Source of the DNA: Zanthoxylum bungeanum
Taxonomy: Eukaryota > Streptophyta > Magnoliopsida > Sapindales > Rutaceae
DNA length: 64,000 nt
Assembly: GCA_019454045.1 (NCBI GenBank)
Contig: SKCR01036774.1
Location: 124,001-188,000, forward strand
Direction of reading: 5' to 3'
Part shown: piece after piece, positions 37,461 through 48,386 of the stretch
Layout of the letters: each line of letters opens with the position of its first letter
Numbering within the stretch: the first letter of the stretch is position 1
Made by a program: the position numbers and the translations under genes
The notes under the pieces: model-generated
The model's input: only the letters and a program-made list of their open reading frames with translations
Databases searched by the model: none
What the model was told of the DNA's origin: nothing

Positions 37461-38273
37461 GGTGCTCGGAGCGCCAATCCGGATCGTATTTATGTCTAAT
37501 TCATGAATACGAGCAATATCATTTTCCATAATATTACTTATTTATAGTTGCACCTCTTGTCTTTTATTTTATATATTCGATCTAATTCATTAGATTGAAA
37601 CTAAATCATGTTTAGTGATATATATATATATATATATATTAGACAAATACCGATAATATATAATGTAGTGCGCAATTACAACGTAGCTTGTAATTGACAT
37701 TGGAAAGTATCACTATTAGATATATATTATCAAATAAAGTTCCTGGTCAAGATTTACTAACACGGGGTCGGTTAGTAAAATCTGCTGAGATCAGTGCATG
37801 TCGTATATCGTGACTTGGTCCGATGGTTTATCCCAATGAATCATGAGTATCATGAGACTCGTATAGACGTGTAGGTGTTTATTAAACACTGAACGACTCA
37901 CCGAAGATTACCTAATAGATGGTACACCAATGTCAATAGGAATCTTCTTGGGTTGAGTAGCATAGTGATTCTTTAACTTGAGATACCACTGTGGATATAT
38001 GAGTTATCCTCCACACTTAGATGGTTGTCACGTCACCTATTTATTAATATCGGACCTCTGCATGTTCGTTGGGTGTGGACTCATGCTCATGATATCCTAT
38101 ATGTATCAAGATAGGATATGTCAGTCCCATGTACAAGGCATAGTTCATTATGGGATTAACAATTCATTAAATCCATGGATCTGTGGTACACTGTAGAAGT
38201 GAGTTCTAAGTGTTATTATAAGATTACTAATATAATCATCGACATGAATATACCTATAGAGATTTGACGTTAA
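37461..38273 (+). repeat. Probable LTR of copia copy D, left part
   Basis: Non-coding sequence following the polypurine tract fits a 3' LTR. It is interrupted at GTTAA by the Ogre-like element and continues from 48,387. The LTR start is not sharply defined. A (TA)n run lies at 37,618-37,640. Confidence 0.45.
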
Positions 38274-38368
38274 TGTGGGAACACGAAAACTGGGCGACGC
38301 ATGTTGTTCGGGCTCGCGGCCCGGTAGGGAGTACGGAGTAGCCCGCGGGGGACTAAATCGGAGAATAA

Positions 38369-38379
38369 TGGAGTCGCCA
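38369..38379 (-). other. PBS-like motif inside the 3' LTR
   Basis: TGGCGACTCCA on the minus strand equals the first 11 bases of the element's primer-binding site, located about 100 bp inside the LTR. The other LTR has the same motif at 45,624-45,634. Confidence 0.7.
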
Positions 38380-40640
38380 CCCGGTGTGAACCGGGGAAAA
38401 AATGATTTAAGGGCCGCACTCACCTCTCGCATGGGAAGACCTCAACCGTTGGGTCGGAATGGTCCCTTACTTATGCCACTTGTAATGAAATGATTTGTGC
38501 AATAATTTAATCGAATCTATGTAACATATTTCCAAGAGTAGTCTACCTTTAAGTTCACATGCATGGAAGTAATTATCATAACGGCAAACATACAATAGCA
38601 CACGGCAATCTCATGAACATACTTCGATCATATAATGCAGAAAACAAAGAACAACCTAAACATAATGCAAATTCCAAACGCAAAATAATTGACTATTCAT
38701 GCTTAAAAAAAGGAACAACTAAATAGGCTAAATCATGCTTAAGAACCAAGTAACATACTAACGGCCTAATCATGCTTGAATACCATCTCATGAACACATC
38801 AATAGATAAATGCAGGAATACAAATAGTATGATTGATTACATGATACAAGAGAAATCACCTAAGAAACAATTATGCATGACATGTGATGAAAAGGACTTA
38901 GTTCAGTGTATGCACGTTCGTGTAGCGTTCGAAAACGCGTTCGAACGGTAAACAAAAGGTTCTCGTTCGTATGGCGTTTCATAACGAGTTCGAACGGGAC
39001 AAGACCTGATGAAACAAAACGCATGCGCGTTCGAGTAGCATTCGTAAAAGCATTTGAATGATAAACATAAGGTTCACGTTCGTGTAGCGTTTGAGAACGC
39101 GTTAGAACGGGACTAGACCTAATGCATGATAAAATAAAAAAAATATGTGGGCGTTCGAATAGCGTTAGTAAACTCGTTCGAACGGTAAACAGAAGGTTTG
39201 CGTTTGTGTAGCGTTTGAGAACGCGTTCAAACGGGACTGGACCTGATGAAACAAAACGCATTCGCGTTCGAGTAGCGTTTGTAAACACGTTCGAATGGTA
39301 AACAGAAGGTTCGCGTTCGTATAGCATTTGAGAACGCATTCGAACGGGACCAGACCGTATGCATGATAGATGACGCAACACATTCATAGATAAGCAAATC
39401 CACAATGTAAGACCCCGTATGCCTGATTGAACTCGTTCCCATTCAATCAAGCACACCTCGTCTGACGCGGCAAAACATCGTGGTAAGGTAGCCTTTAGGC
39501 GTTTTCCCTCAAATTGATGACCTTTAATCCACCCTAGTTAGCCCATGCGCATTAGAATGCAATACATTCATAAATAGAACAATGATATGCATAAAGTCAA
39601 TGATATAACAAAAAGCGCGGCAAAACATCGTGGTAAGGTAGCCTTCATGCATTTTCCCTCGAATAGAGGACCTTTAATCCACCCTAGTTAGCCCATGCGC
39701 GTTACATCACAATGCATAGAAAGTAAAGACAACGATATAGGACTTCGTATGCTCGGTTGAACATATCTCACATCCAACCAAACATACTTTGTCCGGCGCG
39801 GCAAAGTATTGGTGTAAAGGTAACCTTTTGGCCTTTTCTTCCCTCAAATGGAAAACCTTTGACCAATATGCTAAGAACATACGCATCACATCATCAACAC
39901 ACGAACAAACAACATACAGAAAGTAAAAATGGCTAAACATAAGATGCGGATAATAAACAATCAAGATAAAACAAAGGGAGATATGTGCCGTTTACTCAGG
40001 TGGTACGTGGAGTTGTATCCCAAGTACAGACCGCACTACAGTCCATTCGGATTCGGCTACAGAATTTACGTCTGGGTTTCCATCCTATATACCACAAGAG
40101 ACGACACATTTTCCCTTTTCCTTCAAAGGCCACAACATACATCAACAAACGACTCTCATGCGAATAAAATAAGTAAAAGATGAATGACAATAAATAGAAA
40201 GAGTGCCCTCAGGTCTAACCTTTTAAATCACCTCTCAGATGTACGGTACACGATCTTCGAAAGGGCTAACGCTCCGTAACTCCTCCGGTTCACTGGTTCA
40301 CTGCTCTTGTTCGTTGTCTCACTGTTTTGAGTCATCGTTCTCCCTGTTTTACTGCTATTTTTACTGTATTTCGCTGCTCTTTTGGTGACGTTTTCTGGTC
40401 ACTGTTTCAGGTATTTTAGGTCACTATTTTGGGGTATTTGGGCTGCTGTTTTGGTGATGTTAAAGGCCGTTGTTTTGGTGATGTTAAGGGCTGCTGTTTT
40501 GGTGGTGTTAAGGGCTGTATGGGGTTACTATTTTCGGTGGTTTAGGGGGATTTCTTGTGTGAATGAGCTAGGGTGTTAATGCCTTGCAGAATTTTTGAGG
40601 TTTGTATGAATGTGCTAGCCCCTTGGATGTGTGGTGGAGG

Positions 40641-40648
40641 CTTTTATA
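40641..40648 (-). promoter_or_regulatory. LTR TATA box (3' LTR)
   Basis: TATAAAAG on the minus strand, about 500 bp from the LTR start, corresponds to the TATA boxes at 10,397 and 47,881. Confidence 0.6.
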
Positions 40649-41145
40649 GGCAAAGGCTAGGGTTAAATCTTGTTAAAAAAGGAATAAATCAATTAGTGTT
40701 TTACAAGGAAGGTCTAATATTTGATTGGGGGACATGTCTTGCCTAGATTAGGAATATGATTTTGTTTTAAATTGGTATATGATTTTTAGATTTTATTTAA
40801 TTTTGTCATGTGTTAAAAATGCATTTTATTAATTTGGATGTGTTTTATGGGCTTTGGTGGGTTAATTGGGCTTGGGTGTGAGGCTAGCAGCAAAACCAGA
40901 AATACTGACACCGTTGGAACGCCGCTTCGAACGATACACGAACGCCCGCAATCTGCTTGACGTTCGAACGTGGTCACGAACGCAGTACAAACGAAAACAG
41001 TGAACTTGTGAAATGAATCTGATGACATACTTATTCTGAATTTCCCCTTCCGACGTCCATTTCCCGCGACTTCCGCGACTTAAAAGGTAGTGCCTCCAAA
41101 TGAGACTCATCATAGGGACTTACATGTAAAAATACAGTGCCTACA

Positions 41146-41160
41146 GTCGCCCCCACTTTG
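41146..41160 (-). other. Polypurine tract of the Ogre-like element
   Basis: CAAAGTGGGGGCGAC on the minus strand precedes the TGTAGG start of the 3' LTR. Confidence 0.75.
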
Positions 41161-41319
41161 ATAGGACTTGTGCAGTGTGTGACAATGACAATCCTATCAA
41201 AGTTTATGCAATGCATTTTTACTTACCTGGCTCGCCAGTTGCCACTTGACTTGCCATGTGTTGAGTTGAGTTGATTTGGTGGTGAGGTGCTGCGACCCCT
41301 GGTTCATTCCTGAGCCGGT

Positions 41320-41575
41320 GATGTGATGTGGTCCATTCCCGAATAGTTACCGTGAGGTTTCCATTCCTGAACAGTTACTGTGAGGTGGTCCATTCCCGAA
41401 CCATTACTGTGATGTGGGTTTATTCCAGATCGTTACTGTAAAATGGTCCATTCCCGAACCGTTACTGTGAGGTGTCCATTCCCGAATCGTTACTGTGAGG
41501 TGGTCCATTCCCGAACCGTTACTCTGAGGTGTTCCATTCCCGAACCGTTACTGTGAGGTGGTACATTCCCGAACC
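41320..41575. repeat. ~29-bp tandem array
   Basis: Repeated GTTACTGTGAGGTGGTCCAT / TCCCGAACC units stand with small length changes, beside the polypurine tract. Confidence 0.85.
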
Positions 41576-41579
41576 GTGC

Positions 41580-42215
41580 TCTATTCTCGGAGTACCATTC
41601 TCGGCTTGTTCATTCCTGAACTGTGTTTCCATTCCTGGAGTGTCATTCCCGGCTTGTTCATTCCCAAATTGTGCTCCATTCTCAGATTTCCATTCTCAGC
41701 TTGTTCATTCTCGAACTCTGCTCCATTCTCGAAATGCCATTCTCGGCTTGTTCATTCTCGAACCTTGCTCCATTCTCGGATTGCCATTCTCGGCTTGTTC
41801 ATTCTCGAACCTTGCTCTATTCTCGGATTACTATTCTCGGCTTGTTCATTCTCGAACCTTGCTCCATTCTTGGATTGCCATTCTCGGATTGTTCATTCTC
41901 GAACTCTACTCCATTCTTGGATTGCCATTCTCGGTTTGTTCATTCTCGAACTCTGCTCCATTCTCGGATTGCCATTCTCGGCTTGTTCATTCTCGAACCT
42001 TGCTCCATTCTTGGATTGCCATTCTCGGCTTGTTCATTCTCGAACCTTGCTCCATTCTCGGATTGCCATTCTCGGCTTGTTCATTCTCGAACTCTGCTCC
42101 ATTCTTGGATTGCCATTCTCGGTTTGTTCATTCTCGAACTCTGCTCCATTCTTGGATTGCCATTCTCGGCTTGTTCATTCTCGAACTGTGCTCCATTCTC
42201 GGAGTGCCCTTCCCG
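41580..42215. repeat. 47-bp tandem array
   Basis: About 13 units occur at an exact 47-bp spacing (for example 41,701, 41,748, 41,795). Each reads like TTCATTCTCGAACCTTGCTC, then CATTCTCGGATTGCC and ATTCTCGGCTTG. It is built of a CATTCTCG submotif. Because 47 is not a multiple of three and the unit lacks stops, all three plus-strand frames stay open for 200-250 codons; these are not genes. Confidence 0.92.
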
Positions 42216-42229
42216 GCAAGACTGATACT

Positions 42230-42455
42230 GATAATGATGTAGGCCTCGCCCCCAGAGTGCCATACCCGGCAAGATTGATACGGATGCTAATATGGGCCTC
42301 ACCCCCAGACTGATGCTGATGTGGGCCTCGCCCCCCAGACTGATGTTGATGTGGGCCTCGCCCCCCAGACTGATGCTGATGTGGGCCTCGCCCCAACTGA
42401 TACTGCTGATATGGGCCTTGCCCCCAGACTGATACTGATACGGGCCTCGCCCCTG
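42230..42455. repeat. 30-bp tandem array
   Basis: Units of AGACTGATGCTGATGTGGGC plus CTCGCCCCCC recur at 30-bp spacing (42,307, 42,337, 42,367). The glycine/histidine-rich minus-strand frames here are repeat artefacts. Confidence 0.88.
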
Positions 42456-42680
42456 TGATTCATTCCTGAAAACTGCTGACATTGTACTGTTGTTGCTTCT
42501 GGTTGGCTTGCATTTGAAACTTTCTCTTTTTCTCCTTTGAAACCTGTTATTACAAAACAGAACAAACACGAAAAGGATGCAAATATGTTACGTGTATACA
42601 TGCATGCATGAATGAATTTTCTATTCCGTTGGGTTAGGTCTTCTGCCAGTCCTCCTGGTGATCGCTCGGCCTTTTCTTCC

Positions 42681-42790
42681 TTAGGAGAAATACTGCTTCA
42701 ATCTATCCATATTGATCGGCTTGGTGAACTCGTTCCCTTCCAAATCTGACAGTCTCACTGCCCCTATTTCCCACTTTCTGAATGTCTATC
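42681..42790 (-). pseudogene. Stub of integrase C terminus (Ogre/Tat-like pol)
   Basis: The minus strand reads FRKWEIGAVRLSDLEG followed by NEFTKPINMDRLKQYFS and a TAA stop at 42,681-42,683. The D-x-E-G-x-E-F-x-x-P-I-N-x-D-x-L-K-x-Y-Y/F ending is typical of the very end of Ty3/gypsy (Tat-type) integrases. The catalytic core is missing: directly upstream in the element lies the RNase H-integrase linker stub. Confidence 0.75.
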
Positions 42791-42882
42791 TTATCTTTTC
42801 TGCTTGCTTCTTTTGAGGATTCCCCTTGTTCTAGATATCACTGAGTATCACAGTACCAAGGTTTAATATCTTTGTCAAATGC
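42785..42882 (-). pseudogene. Stub of the RNase H-integrase linker of pol
   Basis: The minus-strand frame reads AFDKDIKPWYCDTQ, a stop, then YLEQGESSKEASRKDK. The K-P-W-Y-x-D-x-x-x-Y-L-E-x-G-E plus A-S-x-K-D-K pattern is the conserved linker ahead of the integrase zinc finger in plant Tat/Ogre-type polyproteins. It lies next to the integrase tail in a different frame, which shows that the integrase body was deleted. Confidence 0.7.
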
Positions 42883-43054
42883 ACTCATGTTGCAGGAAGA
42901 GGCTTAGGCAAGTAAACGAAATGAACGTCTTTATTATCGTTGAGAAAAAGAGTTCGAACAAGTAAACAAAATCAATGTCTTTATTTAAAAATACTGGATC
43001 AAATAAATCAGGAGGAACAACTCCAGCATCCGCAGCACTGCCTTCTTCCTCGGC

Positions 43055-44374
43055 CTATGGTTCTTCACTGTCATCCATGTAAGAAGCTTGGTGGTTGAGG
43101 GTTTGGAGGACAAAAGTTTCGGGCAATCCAAAGTTGATCAAGTAGGTGGGTAGGGGAACAGAGTGGTAGTTTGGTAGAGGGTTTATGTGTGTGTTGGGTT
43201 GTTCTTTTCCTGGGTCGGGTATTTTATGGGAATCTATGAGATCTTGAATTTCATGTCTGAGGCGGGTGCAGTTGTCGGTGTCATAGCCATGTAGCTGGTT
43301 GAAGTGACAATAAAGGTTCACATTTATGTGTGGCGGTGGGGGGTGTGGAAGTGGTTTTCCTTATAAGGGTTTCAAGAGTCCTTGTCCCTGTAACTTTTCA
43401 AACACCTTCGACAAAGGTCTACCAAGGTTGGAGAATTGCCGGTTCCTAATGGCAGCAACCTCAGCAGTAGCGGGCTTAGTCTCAGAATGCCCCCCAAAAG
43501 TCCTTCTATTCTGGCCATAGAACTTTCTATTCTCAGCCTCTTCTTCCTCTATATCCATGACAGTTTCCCTCAACTGTCAAAAATCTGCAATCATGGAGGT
43601 CATTCTCCTCAACTTGCCATAAATGGAGGGCTTGGTGCCCTTGATGATCATTTTGATTTGGTCTTTCTCTGAAGGCCGAGTCTGCATTTTTAGGAGCTGG
43701 CTTCTCCAGCGGTCTACATACTCCTTGAAGCTTTCCTCCGGCTTCTGCTTAGTGTTCTCCAAATCTCGGAGTGACAAGTCAATATCCAAGTCTGTAACAT
43801 AGTGTTTCAGAAAGGCGTCTGCCAGTTCCCTCCAATCTTCTTTAACCTTTCTTTTAAGGCTATGGTACCACACTACGGGTGCCCCCTCAAGCGACATCCC
43901 AAACATTTTCTGCACTTCACGCTTGGATAAACCCACTGAACTCATAACTGAAACATACTGATGGAGATGGACCCTCAGATCCCCATTCCCGTTGAATTTA
44001 GCCATATCCGGCATCTTGAACAGAGCTGGCAACTGTTCTTCGAAGGTCATTGCCTCATAATCTAACAACTCTTCATGTTTACCCCTCATTTTGCGGGTAA
44101 CTGTTTCAACCTGATCCCGAAGCTTCTGAAATTCTACCTGAGACCCAATCACTCTGCATGTTGCATACTCTTCCATGTCGTCATCAAAAGCGAGGATATC
44201 ATCCCCCAACCCACTCGGAGGCTCCTCACGCCTCACATTCTCAGAATTTCCCCCAGCACGGGGTACAGCCATACCAGCCACAGCAGTAGTCAAGGCTTGC
44301 AACTGTTCAGTAATTTTGGCTAAACCATTCTCCAGTTGGTCCATGCGAGATATCTCATTTTCTGATCCACTCAT
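43055..44374 (-). pseudogene. Retrotransposon gag with two in-frame stops
   Basis: This is the Ty3/gypsy capsid (gag) protein, which forms the particle around the element RNA. The likely start is the ATG at 44,374 (MSGSENEISRMDQLENG), with a short coiled-coil-like start. The Retrotrans_gag core follows: KMPDMAKFNGNGDLRVHLHQ, EGAPVVWYHSLK, then FKEYVDRWRSQL. After a TGA at 43,577-43,579 the same frame continues (ETVMDIEEEEAENRKF), reaches a TAA at 43,361-43,363, and continues again with a CHFNQLHGYDTDNC knuckle-like segment and RHEIQDLIDS, ending at 43,055. There is no frameshift, only two point stops. A methionine further upstream in the same frame (to 44,539) also exists. Gag is the only nearly complete protein of the element. 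Confidence 0.88.
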
Positions 44375-44539
44375 ATTTGCTACCGGCCTTTTAGTGAGTC
44401 TTCCCTCTTCCCTAACCCAACAGGACTCTATGATATCTTTTATAGACATAGAGGGTGTTAACAGGATATATGTATGCATGAGATGAATGAGATGCATGTG
44501 ATACAATGAATATATCAACTCATTAAAATTTTTACACAA

Positions 44540-44960
44540 ATCGGCCCATCATCATTTTAGAAGCTTTTGGGCTAACTGTCACAGGAGTGAACTCGTCCCA
44601 GTTTAAATGGCCCAACAAGTTCACATCTCATGGCAAGAAGTCCAACCGTATCCAAATATGATAATGCTCCTAAACACAAACATATAATGGCCCATTGGCG
44701 TTTTAGAAGATTTTGGCCCAATCATCATAAGATACGTTCTTGTCCCAGTTTAAATGGCCCAACAAGCCCATACCTCATGACAAAAGGTCTGAATGGATCA
44801 AAGCGACCATGTTCCCAAACACAAGCACAAGTAAATAATTTCTACAGAGTGGCCCATCAACATTTCATAAGCTTTTGGCCCAATTGTCATAGGATACGAA
44901 CTCGTCCCAATTTAAATGACCCAACAAGTTCGCATTTATGACAAGAAGTCCAACTGCATC
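44540..44960. repeat. Three ~150-bp repeats in the leader of the Ogre-like element
   Basis: A block with CGTCCCAGTTTAAATGGCCC recurs at 44,594, 44,741 and 44,903 with matching flanks (TGGCCCATC, TTTTAGAAG). It lies between the primer-binding site and gag. Confidence 0.8.
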
Positions 44961-45506
44961 CAAATGAGGATGGTCCACAAGCACAAGGAAATAGTTGCTA
45001 TAGGCCATACAACTCCGGTCTACGTATGGGTTTACGAGAGTGTAGACAAAGACTCTCGCTGGCAAAAGATTGCCCACAACTAGATCTCCCTACTCAAGGG
45101 TTCAAGCGACCAAGTGAGCGCACCTTTTTTATACCTTACAGTACGTGCCAACGAGTTATGATGTGTGACTGACTGTCAAATGGATTTCCCGTTGTAGATT
45201 CCCCAGAGGGAGGGCGGAGCGAACTCTCTTAAAAACCCAAGCCTCTTAGGCTCTTATCGCTTGGTGACAGGAATAAACAACGAGTCCTCCAAATTAGTCC
45301 ATCACAATAGGCTACAAGTAAGTGATTATCTAGGTGCCTTCACAGCTTTTCCTTATAGAAAGGTAGTGAATGAAGGAAGACATCAAACAATTACCCAGCC
45401 TTAAAACAAAGTGCCTTTGATTAAACCCCTTTTACCCACAGTAGACACGGTTAATTAAAGCGCAAATCATAATATTACAAGACATTATTTCAGGGCCGAT
45501 TCTCTA
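44961..45506 (-). other. Leader between primer-binding site and gag repeats
   Basis: No open frame or repeat is seen. Ogre elements carry an extra ORF before gag; I cannot find one here. Confidence 0.5.
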
Positions 45507-45524
45507 TCCCCAGTGGAGTCGCCA
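45507..45524 (-). other. Primer-binding site (tRNA-Arg type)
   Basis: The minus strand reads TGGCGACTCCACTGGGGA. Its complement fits the 3' end of a plant tRNA-Arg (...TCCCCAGTGGAGTCG plus CCA). Use of tRNA-Arg is a known trait of Ogre elements; this link is from general knowledge. Confidence 0.85.
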
Positions 45525-45527
45525 TAC

Positions 45528-48386
45528 TTTAGGAACACAGAAACTGGGCGACGCATGCTGTTCCGGGCTCGCGGCCCGGTAGGGAGTACGAAGTAGCCCG
45601 CGGGGGACTAAACTGGAGAATAATGGAGTCGCCACCCGGTGTGAACCGAGAAAAATGATTTAAGGCCGCACTCACCCCTCGCAAGGGAAGACCTCAAACT
45701 GTTGGGTTCGGAATGGTCCCTTACTTATGCCACTTGTAATGAAATAATTTGTGCAATAATTTAATCGAATATACGCAACATATTTCCAAGAGTATTATAC
45801 CTTTAAGTTCACATGCATGGAAGTAATTATCATAACGGCAAACATGCAATAGCACACGACAATCTCATGAACATACTTCGATCATATAATGCGGAAAACA
45901 AAAAACAACCTAAACATAATGCAAATTCCAAACGTAAAATAATTGACTATTCATGCTTAAAAAAGGAACAACTAAATAGGCTAAATCATGCTTACGAACC
46001 AAGTAACATACTAACGGCCTAATCATGCTTGAATATCATCTCATGAACACATCAAATAGATAAATGCAGGAATACAAATAGTATGATTGATTACATGATA
46101 CAAGAGAAATCACCTAAGAAACAATTATGCATGACATGTGATGAAAAAGACTCAGTTCAGTGTATGCGCGTTCGTGTAGCGTTCGAAAACGCGTTCGAAT
46201 GGTAAACAGAAGGTTCTCGTTCTTATGGTAATTGATAACGCGTTCGAACGGGAAAAGACCTGATGAAACAAAACGCATGCGCGTTCGAGTAGCGTTCGTA
46301 AACGCATTCGAACGATAAACAAAAGGTTCACGTTCGTGTAGCATTTGAGAACGCGTTCGAACGGGACCAGACCTGATGCATGATAAAATAAAGGAAATAC
46401 GTGCGCGTTCGAGTAGCGTTAGTAAACGCGTTCGAACGGTAAACAGAAGGTTCGCGTTCATGTAGTGTTTGAGAACGCGTTCGAACGGGACTGGACCTGA
46501 TGAAACAAAATGCATTCGCATTCGCATTCGAGTAACGTTCGTAAACACGTTCGAACGGTAAACAGAAGGTTCGCGTTCGTATAACATTTGAGAACACGTT
46601 CGAACGGGACCAGACCTGATGCATGATAGATGACGCAACACATACATAGATAAGAAAATCCACAATGTAAGACCCCGTGTGCCTGATTGAATTCGTTCCC
46701 ATTCAATCAAGCATACCTCGTCTGGCGTGGTAAAACATCGTGGTAAAGGAAGCCTTTAGGCATTTTCCCTCGAATTGAGGACCTTTAATCCACCCTAGTT
46801 AGCCCATGCGCATTAGAATGCAATACAAGCATAAATAGAACAATGATATGCATAAAGTCAATGACATAACAAAAAGCACGGCAAAACATCATGGTAAGGT
46901 AGCCTCCAGGGATTTTCCCTCGAATAGAGGACCTTTAATCCACCCTAGTTAGCCCATGCGCGTTACATCACAAAGCATAGAAAGTAAAGACAACGATATA
47001 GGACTTCATATGCTCGGTTGAAGATATCTCACATCCAACCAAACATATTTTGTCCGGCGCGGCAAAGTATTGGCGTAAAGGTAGCCTTTTGGCCTTTTCT
47101 TCCCTCAAATGGAAAACCTTTAGACCAATATGCTAAGCCCATGCGCATCACATCATCAACACACGAACAAACAACAAACAGAAAGTAAAAATGGCGAAAC
47201 ATAAGATGCGGATAATAAACAATCAAGATAAAATAAAGGGAGATATGTGCTATTACTCAAGTGGTACGTGGAGTTCTATCCCAAGTACAGACCGCACTAC
47301 CGTCCATTCGGATTCGGCTACGGAATTTACGTCTGGGTTTCCATCCGATATACCACAAGAGACGACACATTTTCCCTTTTCATTCAAAGGCCACAACATG
47401 CATCCACAAACGACTCTTATGCGAATAAAACAATAAAAGACGAATGACAATAAATAGAAAGAGTGCCCTCAGGTCTAACCTTTTAAATCACCTCTCAGAC
47501 GTACGGTACACGATCTTCGGAAGGGCTAACGCTCCGCAACTCCTCCGGTTCACTGGTTCACTGCTCTCGTTCGTTGTCTCACTGTTTTGAGTCGTCATTC
47601 TCCCTATTTTACTGTTTTTTTTACTGTATTTCACTGCTCTTTCGGTGACATTTTCTGGTCACAGTTTCCGGTATTTTAGGCCATTATTTTGGGGTATAAG
47701 GGCTGATGTTTTGGTGATGTTAAGGGCTGCTATTTTGGTGGTGTTAAGGGATGTATGAGGTTACTATTTTCGGTGGTTTAGGGGGATTTCTTGTGTGAAT
47801 GAGCTAGGGTGTTAATGCATTGCATAATTTTTTAGGTTTGTATGAATGTGCTAGCCCCTTGGATGTGTGGTGGAGGCTTCTTTTTATAGGCAAAGGCTAG
47901 GGTTAAATCTTGTTCAAAAATGAATAAATCAATTAGTGTTTTACAAGGAAGGTCTAATATTTGATTGGGGGACATGTCTTGGCTAGATTAAGAATATGAT
48001 TTTGTTTTAAATTGGTATATGATTTTTTAGATTTTATTTAATTTTATCATGTGTTAAATATGCATTTTATTAATTTGGATGTGTTTTATGGGCTTTGGTG
48101 GGCTAATTGGGCTTGGGTGTGAGGCTAGCAGCAAAACCAGAAATACCGACACCGTTCGAACGCCACTTCGAACGCTACACGAATTCCCGCAATCTGCTTA
48201 ACGTTCGAACATGGTCACGAACGCAGCACGAACGAAAACAATGAACTTGTGAAATGAATCTGATGACATACTTATTCTGAATTTCCCCTTCCGACGTTCG
48301 TTTCCCGTGACTTCCGTGACTTAAAAGGTAGTGCCTCCAAATGAGACTCATTATATGGACTTACATGCAAAAATGCAGTGCGTACA
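45528..48386 (-). repeat. 5' LTR of the Ogre-like element (2,859 bp)
   Basis: It matches 38,274-41,145 along its length with scattered substitutions. The inner end has changed from ...CCCACA to ...CCTAAA, so the terminal CA is lost. The subrepeat zone is 46,160-46,610 and the conserved block is 47,250-47,370. Confidence 0.92.
47881..47888 (-). promoter_or_regulatory. LTR TATA box (5' LTR)
   Basis: TATAAAAA on the minus strand, about 500 bp into the LTR. Transcription from here would give a transcribed LTR leader of about 2.3 kb before the primer-binding site. Confidence 0.6.

Larger units (their letters stand above)
38274..41145 (-). repeat. 3' LTR of the Ogre-like element (2,872 bp)
   Basis: On its own strand it starts TGTAGGCACTGTATTTTTAC and ends GTGTTCCCACA. 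It contains CGTTCGAACG-rich subrepeats (38,910-39,360), ~175-bp subrepeats (39,400-39,870), a conserved block (39,984-40,105) and a TATA box. The polypurine side borders 41,146. Confidence 0.92.
38274..48386 (-). mobile_element. Ogre/Tat-like Ty3/gypsy deletion derivative (10.1 kb)
   Basis: Two long LTRs (38,274-41,145 and 45,528-48,386) flank a 4.4 kb interior. A perfect GTTAA duplication lies at 38,269-38,273 and 48,387-48,391. The primer-binding site matches plant tRNA-Arg, as in Ogre elements. In element order (right to left) the interior holds a leader with three ~150-bp repeats, gag with two in-frame stops, two stubs of pol, a 30-bp array, a 47-bp array, a ~29-bp array and a polypurine tract. 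Protease, reverse transcriptase and RNase H are absent and integrase survives only as its C-terminal tail, so it depends on a relative for movement. Confidence 0.92.

Noticed and set aside
38860..39456. 198-codon minus-strand frame in the LTR, with a partner at 46,114-46,710
   Set aside because: It is made of CGTTCGAACG subrepeats with several overlapping open frames; there is no codon-like pattern or known domain.
41529..42313. Open frames of 200-251 codons on the plus strand
   Set aside because: They overlap in all three frames and come from the stop-free 47-bp unit, whose length is not a multiple of three.
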